A stretch of 64,000 bases of DNA, taken from an uncultured Sphaerochaeta sp. Its GTDB lineage: Bacteria > Spirochaetota > Spirochaetia > Sphaerochaetales > Sphaerochaetaceae. Made by a program: the position numbers and the translations under genes. Shown here piece by piece: positions 58,611 through 64,000 of this stretch. Location: the NCBI RefSeq assembly GCF_963667405.1, contig NZ_OY763408.1, positions 2,007,757 to 2,071,756 on the forward strand. Reading direction: 5' to 3'. The notes beneath the pieces were generated by a model. It made no database searches, had not been told where the DNA came from, and was given only the letters and a program-made list of their open reading frames with translations. Position 1 is the stretch's first letter, and each line of letters starts with the position of its first letter.

Positions 58611-59351
58611 CTAGACTTCGCCAGGGAGCTCGTCGAACCGCTTGGCGATGGTCCCATAGACCACCTCGTGGAGATTGGCTATCTGATTCTCATCCAATGT
58701 TGCCGTATCGATGGGTTCTGAGATGGAAAAATATGCATGCACCCGCTTTAGCCCTTGCAGATGTTCCAGTCCTGCACGAAGGCCCTTGATCGTAATCGGC
58801 ACGATGACAGCCTTGGACCGGGTAGCCAGTTTCAGGCTCCCGTTCTTCAGCTCACCGATTTTCCCGCTCTTGCTTCGTGTGCCCTCGGGGAAGATGAGCA
58901 TGCTCCTCCCATCCTTCAGGTACTGGACCCCTTTGAGAATGGCTTTCACTGCATCGTGAGGGCTGGTCCGTTCTATGAAGATGCAACCCAGTGCATAACA
59001 CCAGAGATTGATGATGGGTATCCGCCTCACCTCTGCTTTCGCAAGGATACTGGCCCAAAGCTTGGCAGGCCCCACGAATGCTACGATATCGAGCATGCTC
59101 TGGTGGTTGGCCATATAGCAGATGTTCGTTGCCGCGGGCAGATTCTCCCGTCCATCAACATGCACGGTGATTCCGAGAAAGAAGAGGATGGAGCTGCCGA
59201 TGAAGTGACCGCTGTGTTCCAAATGGCGCTCGGCTTGTTTCCTCAGGCCAAAAAACCTGAGCAGGAAAGCAGGAACAAAGCCATAGAGGGGGGAGAGGAT
59301 CAAAATGGGGAGGACAAACAGGGCTGCAAACGCAATACGAATCTTTTTCAT
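58611..59351 (-). CDS. plsC: 1-acyl-sn-glycerol-3-phosphate acyltransferase
   Basis: Enzyme of 246 aa that makes phosphatidic acid from lysophosphatidic acid. It has the HX4D motif ANHQSMLDIV, the phosphate-binding FPEGTRSKSG and the KGLRAGLE segment. The N-terminal hydrophobic helix anchors it in the membrane. GGAGG precedes the ATG. Middle gene of the leftward run; it is not functionally related to its neighbours. Confidence 0.93.
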   Translation of the reverse strand: MKKIRIAFAALFVLPILILSPLYGFVPAFLLRFFGLRKQAERHLEHSGHFIGSSILFFLGITVHVDGRENLPAATNICYMANHQSMLDIVAFVGPAKLWASILAKAEVRRIPIINLWCYALGCIFIERTSPHDAVKAILKGVQYLKDGRSMLIFPEGTRSKSGKIGELKNGSLKLATRSKAVIVPITIKGLRAGLEHLQGLKRVHAYFSISEPIDTATLDENQIANLHEVVYGTIAKRFDELPGEV

Positions 59352-59369
59352 GCAATCTCCTCCAACGTG

Positions 59370-61088
59370 CTAGGAAAAGTCCTGCGTTTTGTACAGTTTG
59401 GCATAGTGGCCATTTTTCTGGAGCAACTCGCTGTGGGTGCCCGACTCAACCAGTGTACCCTCATCAAGGACCAAGATGCAATCGGCATTCTTCACTGTCG
59501 TCAACCGATGAGCGATGACCAGAGCGGTCCTCCCCTTGGATAGACGGGCAAACGCTTCACTGATCAGCTCTTCGCTTTCGGTATCCAGACTACTGGTAGC
59601 CTCATCGAAAATCAGGATCGGAGGGTTTTTCAGAAAGACCCGTGCAATGGAGATGCGCTGTTTCTGTCCACCACTGAGCAGTGTCCCGCGTTCTCCGACC
59701 TGGGTATCAAGGCCCAGGGGAAGCGAGCGCACGAACGAACCGAGATTTGCCGCATCAAGAGCTGCCCAAAGCTGCTCATCGGTTGCATCAACCTTGCCGT
59801 ATTTCAGGTTCTCGCGGATGGTGTCGTCAAACAGGAAGACATTCTGCTGCACAAAGCCGATATTCTGGCGAAGAGAACTCTGCTTGAGCGAGTTGATATC
59901 CTGCCCGTCTATGAGAATCCGGCCGCTCGTCGGCTCATAAAAACGAGGAATGAGGGAGGCAAAGGTACTCTTGCCAGCCCCGGATTCACCAACCAAAGCA
60001 ACCGTCGTGCCACCGGTGAGGGTAACCGTGAGGTCTTTCAGTACGTCTGAGGACGAGTTGTCATAGGAGAAGCTGATCTGGTCGAAAACGACCGTTCCCT
60101 CCTCGACCTTGAGAGCCTTCGCATCCTTTGCATCCTGGATGGAGGGATCCTCGTCCATGACTTGGGTAAAGCGCTCAAAACTTGCCATACCCTGCTGAAG
60201 CTGCTCGGTGAAGTTGATCAGGCGGTCGATGGGAGGAAGCACCACCCCGACATACAGGATGAAGGTCACCAAATCATAGCTTTGCACCTTCCCCATGAAA
60301 ATGAGGATGGTTCCGCCGGCAATGGTGCAAAAATAGTAGAGCTCACGGAAGAATCCGAGAATTGAGTGGTAGCGGCCCATCACCCGATACTGCTGCATCT
60401 TGCTGTCACGCAGCACGTCGTTGACCTGATTGAACTTCGCTTCCTGGTACGACTCCCTTCCGAAGGATTTCACCTCACGAATGCCCATCAGGGAGTTTTC
60501 CACGTTGCTGTTCACATCGGCAACCGTGGTGCGCACCTTGCGAAACGATGCTTTCATCCGCATGCCATAGTAGATGCCATAGAACACCATGATGGGAAGC
60601 GGAATCATCGATACCAAGGAGAGCGGCACGCTGTAGGAGAACATGACGATGTAGGACCCGAGAATGGTTGCCACACTGATGAGCAAATCTTCCGGGGCAT
60701 GATGGGCCATTTCGGTGATCTGAAACAGGTCATTGGTAATGCGGCTCATCATGTGGCCGGTCTTCGTCTTGTCGAAGTATCCGAAGGAGAGCTTTTGCAG
60801 ATGGGCAAAGAGCTCGCTGCGCATGTCAGTCTCCATCTTCACTCCCAGAATATGCCCCCACGTCACCCTGATGTACTGACAGACAGCCTGCAGGATGTAG
60901 ATGAGAAGCATCAAGCCGAAGATGATGACCATGTTGCGCAGATTCTGGGAGGGTATCTCCACCCTGAGCAGTTGCCTGGTCAAGGTGGGGAACAGGATGG
61001 CAAGGGCGCTGGCAAATATGGCAACACCCATGTCAAGAAAGAACAAACCTTTGTATGGACGATAATAGGAGAGAAACCGTTTGAGCAT
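59370..61088 (-). CDS. ABC exporter with fused membrane and ATPase domains
   Basis: Protein of 572 aa. Six membrane helices (about 1-310) precede the ATPase domain, which has GESGAGKSTFASLIPRFYEP, LSGGQKQRISIARVFL, ILIFDEATSSLD and VIAHRLTTV. It is an MsbA/MdlB-type homodimeric or heterodimeric half exporter for lipids or drugs. The ATG at 61088 follows the helicase stop by 1 nt, with GGGAG upstream. Confidence 0.92.
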   Translation of the reverse strand: MLKRFLSYYRPYKGLFFLDMGVAIFASALAILFPTLTRQLLRVEIPSQNLRNMVIIFGLMLLIYILQAVCQYIRVTWGHILGVKMETDMRSELFAHLQKLSFGYFDKTKTGHMMSRITNDLFQITEMAHHAPEDLLISVATILGSYIVMFSYSVPLSLVSMIPLPIMVFYGIYYGMRMKASFRKVRTTVADVNSNVENSLMGIREVKSFGRESYQEAKFNQVNDVLRDSKMQQYRVMGRYHSILGFFRELYYFCTIAGGTILIFMGKVQSYDLVTFILYVGVVLPPIDRLINFTEQLQQGMASFERFTQVMDEDPSIQDAKDAKALKVEEGTVVFDQISFSYDNSSSDVLKDLTVTLTGGTTVALVGESGAGKSTFASLIPRFYEPTSGRILIDGQDINSLKQSSLRQNIGFVQQNVFLFDDTIRENLKYGKVDATDEQLWAALDAANLGSFVRSLPLGLDTQVGERGTLLSGGQKQRISIARVFLKNPPILIFDEATSSLDTESEELISEAFARLSKGRTALVIAHRLTTVKNADCILVLDEGTLVESGTHSELLQKNGHYAKLYKTQDFS

Positions 61089-61089
61089 G

Positions 61090-62736
61090 CTACTTCTTTC
61101 TCCCGAACAAACGGGCAAAGAATCCCTTTTTCTGTTCGGGTTGCTTCACCTCATTCGACTCCTTTGCCCGGGCTGGGGCAGCAGTCGGTTTGCGTACACT
61201 CGTATTGGGAGCTGAAGCCTGCACCTTGGGAGCAGAACTCTTGGGCGCAACTTCGCCACCTTCGCTCTGGTACTGCTGCTTGTAGTAGGCAAGCCGTTCC
61301 TCAAGCGAGAGATTCTGGATTTCGGCATAGCTCTTCGAGCCGCTTCTTCTGCGTCGGTCGCGTTGTACCGGTTCATCCCTGCGAGGTCTTCTTTCCTGTC
61401 CTTCCGCTGCTGCCATAGGCCTGCGTGGGCCACGAGGCCTATCACCCTGCTCTCTAGTTCTTCGTGCAGGCTCGGGCCTTCCACCGGGGCGCTTGCGGTC
61501 CCTCGGACCACCCTTGGAACGCATCGTGGACGGGGCATACTCATCGTTGCTGACCAGATCGCGGAACGAATACGAGGCACTCTTGTCCTCAACGGCAGGC
61601 AGGGCTCCCTCAGCAGGCCAGATTACGGGAATCTTCATCTGGATGTAGTTCTCGATGGCCTCAAGGTTGAACACGTACTCTTCATCTGCAAACGTGATGG
61701 ACTTGCCGCTCTTGCCGGCACGGGCAGTGCGCCCGATGCGGTGCACATAGCTCTCAAAGTCATCCGGGATATCATAGTTGACGACCAGCTCAAGGTCATC
61801 GATCTGCAGGCCGCGGGCTGCAACATCGGTGGCAACCAGGAATTTGATCTTCCCTTCCTTCATCCGCTCAATCGTCTGAAGACGTTTGGACTGGGGAAGG
61901 TCACCCATCAGATACTTGGTGGGATAGCCATTGAGCGAGAGACGCTTGGAAACCTCGATGCACCTTGCTTTCGTGTTGGTGAAAATGAGGCAGTTGGCAG
62001 GATCTTCCTTCTTCATAAGCTGCAAAAAGAGATGAAACTTCTCAGCCTTGCTGATGTGATAGAGCTCCTGGGTGATTGCCTTTACGGTAATCTCCTCAGG
62101 TTGGACCTCAAGCTCGACCGGTTCGTTCATGAACGACCAGGCGAGGTTGCGGACCTTGGTACCCAACGTTGCGGAAAAGAGCATGGTCTGTCGCTCGGTG
62201 CAAGGACGGAGCAAGCTGAACATCTTCTGGATGTCCGGGTAGAACCCCATGTCGAAGAGACGGTCAGCCTCATCAACCACAAAGATGTCAAACTCCCGGA
62301 AGTCAATCTTGTGCATCTTCTGGTAGTCCAGGATGCGTCCGGGGGTGCACACGAAGATGTCACACCCTTTTTCGATAAGCTCATCCTGTTTTCCATACCC
62401 GACGCCACCAAAAAAACACCCTACCGTTATGTTCTCCACCGATTGTGCCAGCTGAAGGGTATCCGCTTCAATCTGAACGGCGAGTTCACGGGTAGGGGCT
62501 ACGATGAGGGCCTTGGGTTTGCCTTTGCCTGCTTTTTGGGCTGCTACAAATGATTCCAGGATGGTCAACACATACACTGCGGTCTTGCCGCTGCCCGTCT
62601 TTGACTGGGCCATGACATCTTTGCGGGAAAGACTGACGGGGAGGACTTTCTCCTGCACCTCGGTACAGTCGGTAAAACCCGCGGCTACGATGCCTTTGAG
62701 CACTTGCTCACTTAAGGGTAGTTCAGTAAATTTCAT
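61090..62736 (-). CDS. DEAD-box RNA helicase
   Basis: Protein of 548 aa with all helicase motifs: Q motif, AQSKTGSGKTAVY (I), PTRELAVQ (Ia), DEADRLFDMGF (II), FSATLG (III), ATDVAARGLQIDDL (V) and HRIGRTARAGKSG (VI). The C-terminal about 150 residues are basic and low-complexity (RPEPARRTREQGDRP), typical of RhlE/CshA-type helicases in RNA turnover and ribosome assembly. It ends in FFARLFGRKK. No Shine-Dalgarno sequence: TATAGT ends 4 nt before the ATG. First gene of the leftward run. Confidence 0.94.
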   Translation of the reverse strand: MKFTELPLSEQVLKGIVAAGFTDCTEVQEKVLPVSLSRKDVMAQSKTGSGKTAVYVLTILESFVAAQKAGKGKPKALIVAPTRELAVQIEADTLQLAQSVENITVGCFFGGVGYGKQDELIEKGCDIFVCTPGRILDYQKMHKIDFREFDIFVVDEADRLFDMGFYPDIQKMFSLLRPCTERQTMLFSATLGTKVRNLAWSFMNEPVELEVQPEEITVKAITQELYHISKAEKFHLFLQLMKKEDPANCLIFTNTKARCIEVSKRLSLNGYPTKYLMGDLPQSKRLQTIERMKEGKIKFLVATDVAARGLQIDDLELVVNYDIPDDFESYVHRIGRTARAGKSGKSITFADEEYVFNLEAIENYIQMKIPVIWPAEGALPAVEDKSASYSFRDLVSNDEYAPSTMRSKGGPRDRKRPGGRPEPARRTREQGDRPRGPRRPMAAAEGQERRPRRDEPVQRDRRRRSGSKSYAEIQNLSLEERLAYYKQQYQSEGGEVAPKSSAPKVQASAPNTSVRKPTAAPARAKESNEVKQPEQKKGFFARLFGRKK

Positions 62737-62863
62737 TGGTACTATATATCGCCTTTACAAGAAATAGCTGTTTCCATGGGAAAAAGTGGGCTGCATGAAA
62801 GAGCCCTACCCAAATAAGATAGAGGAAAATGCTGGCCTTGTCCACCGTAGGAGCAAAGGTTTC

Positions 62864-63676
62864 TCAGTCCTGAAGTTCCCAACTGCGCACCAGATCCCTG
62901 ATCGCCAGTATCTTCGTGAACGGGGCACTGAACGGCTTGCCGTCCAGGGAGGCAAGCGGCATGGCCGCCATGCTGGTGGCACTGAGGAAAGCCTGCCCGT
63001 AGGTGCCCATAGCCAGATCCTCAAGGTAGGGAGCCTCATAGACGACACTCAGCCCAAGCTGGACAGCAGCCTTGATCACCCGATCGCGGGTAATGCCCAA
63101 GAGCACCTCATCATCGGCAGCTGTGTAGAGACTGTTCTCTTTCAAAGCGAAGAAATTGCTTCGGGTACCTTCAAGAACCCTGCCGGTACGGTCCACCAAC
63201 AGTGCCTCAAAACACTTCTGACGTTTCGCCTCTTCCACAGCCAGGTAATTGAGCAGCAAGTTGCCGGTCTTGCAGGAAGGGAAGAGCCGCTCGCCGTAGT
63301 AGCTGATCGCTCCGACCCCTTGGGTATACTGGGTCTCGGGATAGCTCAGGATTGTGGAAGCAGTCACAAAGAGCTGTGGCTCCTCCCCACCGTAGATCTG
63401 GATGCGAAGGCTCGCTTGCCCAATTGCATCAACTTCCATCAGCCGATGAACAGAGTCGGTTATCTGCTCGTGAGTGAACGGATGGACAAGCCCGATACCC
63501 TTGCAGGAGTGCTCCAGACGATTGAGATGGTCTTGCAGATGCACCACCTTGCCTTCGATGATCCTCAGGGACTCATAGGTGGAAAACCCGAACTGAACGG
63601 CCCTGAGGGTTATGGGTACCACAGCATCCTTGCGTGCGATGACCCTCATGTTATGTATTGCGTGCTCTCCAACCAT
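62864..63676 (-). CDS. Class IV aminotransferase (branched-chain/D-amino-acid/ADCL type)
   Basis: Protein of 270 aa of fold type IV. The PLP Lys lies in PSCKTGNLLLNYLAVEEAK, and LEGTRSNFFALKE and LLGITRDRVI are the phosphate-binding turns. VQFGFSTYESLRI is the usual N-terminal motif. Substrate could be a branched-chain amino acid, D-alanine or aminodeoxychorismate. GGAGG precedes the ATG at 63676. Confidence 0.88.
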   Translation of the reverse strand: MVGEHAIHNMRVIARKDAVVPITLRAVQFGFSTYESLRIIEGKVVHLQDHLNRLEHSCKGIGLVHPFTHEQITDSVHRLMEVDAIGQASLRIQIYGGEEPQLFVTASTILSYPETQYTQGVGAISYYGERLFPSCKTGNLLLNYLAVEEAKRQKCFEALLVDRTGRVLEGTRSNFFALKENSLYTAADDEVLLGITRDRVIKAAVQLGLSVVYEAPYLEDLAMGTYGQAFLSATSMAAMPLASLDGKPFSAPFTKILAIRDLVRSWELQD

Positions 63677-63687
63677 GTGATTCCTCC

Positions 63688-64000
63688 TTAGGGATACTTG
63701 ATCAACTCACGGGGTTTGCTCCCGTTCGGGGGTCCCACGTAGCCAAGCTCTTCCATCTGTTCCACCAGACGGGCAGCTCGGTTGTATCCTATCTTCAGCC
63801 TTCGCTGCAAGTAGGAGGCTGAGGCGCATTTTCGCTCTACCACGATGGCCAGAGCACGTTGCATCAGCTCACTGTCATCATTCACATCAACTGAGTCATC
63901 ATCATCACTGTCACTCGCCTTGGGCTCGTCCTCCTCAAAGAAGGATTCATCAATGTAGTCGGGCTCACCCTGGGAGGAGACAAAGCGCACCACTTCCTCG
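63688..64000 (-). CDS. ftsK: C terminus of DNA translocase FtsK/SpoIIIE, cut by the window end
   Basis: About 104 residues are visible; the 5' part lies beyond base 64000. An acidic linker (ESFFEEDEPKASDSDDDD) is followed by the gamma winged helix that reads KOPS: RALAIVVERKCASASYLQRR, LKIGYNRAARLVEQMEELG and the terminal GPPNGSKPRELIKYP. The motor domain is outside. The aminotransferase follows 11 nt downstream. Confidence 0.93.
   Translation of the reverse strand, partial: EEVVRFVSSQGEPDYIDESFFEEDEPKASDSDDDDSVDVNDDSELMQRALAIVVERKCASASYLQRRLKIGYNRAARLVEQMEELGYVGPPNGSKPRELIKYP

Noticed and set aside
55822..58657. A vitamin riboswitch in front of the ECF genes
   Set aside because: The genes overlap or nearly touch their neighbours (4-nt overlap, 10-nt gap, 7-nt gap), leaving no room for a riboswitch; the 58-nt gap before guaA shows no known motif.
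1..64000. CRISPR array or replication origin
   Set aside because: No regularly spaced repeats and no DnaA-box cluster or dnaA/dnaN genes were seen.

Overview
The window looks like a chromosome segment of a spirochaete of the Sphaerochaeta group. The evidence is indirect: roughly half G+C, periplasmic binding proteins beginning with a spirochaete-like non-lipidated leader (ANGTKEAAAE), FadL/PorV-like and small beta-barrel outer-membrane proteins, several lipoproteins, many CUT-type sugar ABC transporters and an encapsulin/EncFtn pair. I cannot confirm the genus without a search.

Layout. 0-13 kb is housekeeping: a DMT permease (cut by the window start), a MutY-like glycosylase, an AI-2E-family permease, a TrmJ-like tRNA methylase, a glycerophosphodiesterase, a DUF362 ferredoxin-like protein, a small outer-membrane protein, NagB, MnmA, two identical tRNA-Asp genes, a PAP2 phosphatase, a DEDDh exonuclease, an L-cysteine desulfidase-like protein and ManA. 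13-22 kb holds an NhaC antiporter, a lipoprotein/outer-membrane protein pair, an acyl-CoA synthetase with a GntR regulator, and an encapsulin nanocompartment operon behind a Fur-box-like site. 22-25 kb is one large lipoprotein with chitobiase-like repeats and a C-terminal DUF1566/Lcl-type domain whose last about 40 codons look like a diversity-generating-retroelement variable region.

25.9-29.4 kb is an AT-rich mini-island bounded by a 61-bp direct repeat made of the 3' end of tRNA-Gly(CCC) plus its terminator. Its cargo is an AbiE toxin-antitoxin pair. The antitoxin gene is cut in two by a 1730-bp IS4-type element with a 10-bp target duplication; the toxin gene is intact. No integrase is visible.

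30-42 kb is a glycosaminoglycan/uronate-oligosaccharide locus. A binding protein, two permeases, a GH88 unsaturated glucuronyl hydrolase and a heparinase II/III-like lyase run leftward; a YesM/YesN-type two-component system and a second heparinase-like lyase run rightward. The transporter has no ATPase of its own; a lone MsmK/UgpC-type ATPase at 43.7 kb could energise it. 45-49 kb is a ChvE-GguA-GguB-type sugar transporter with LacI-like operators. 49-54 kb: DUF5698 protein, aspartate kinase, an MFS permease and a MATE exporter. 54-63 kb is a long leftward run, probably an operon: DEAD helicase, ABC exporter, PlsC, fused ECF ATPase, EcfT, an S component and GuaA. The window ends with a class IV aminotransferase and the C terminus of FtsK.

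Points of most interest: the IS-split AbiE antitoxin inside a tRNA-flanked island, the putative DGR target protein, the encapsulin operon with its Fur box, a two-domain ECF ATPase with only one consensus ATP site, and several promoters whose -10 box lies 6-7 nt before the start codon (leaderless mRNAs).
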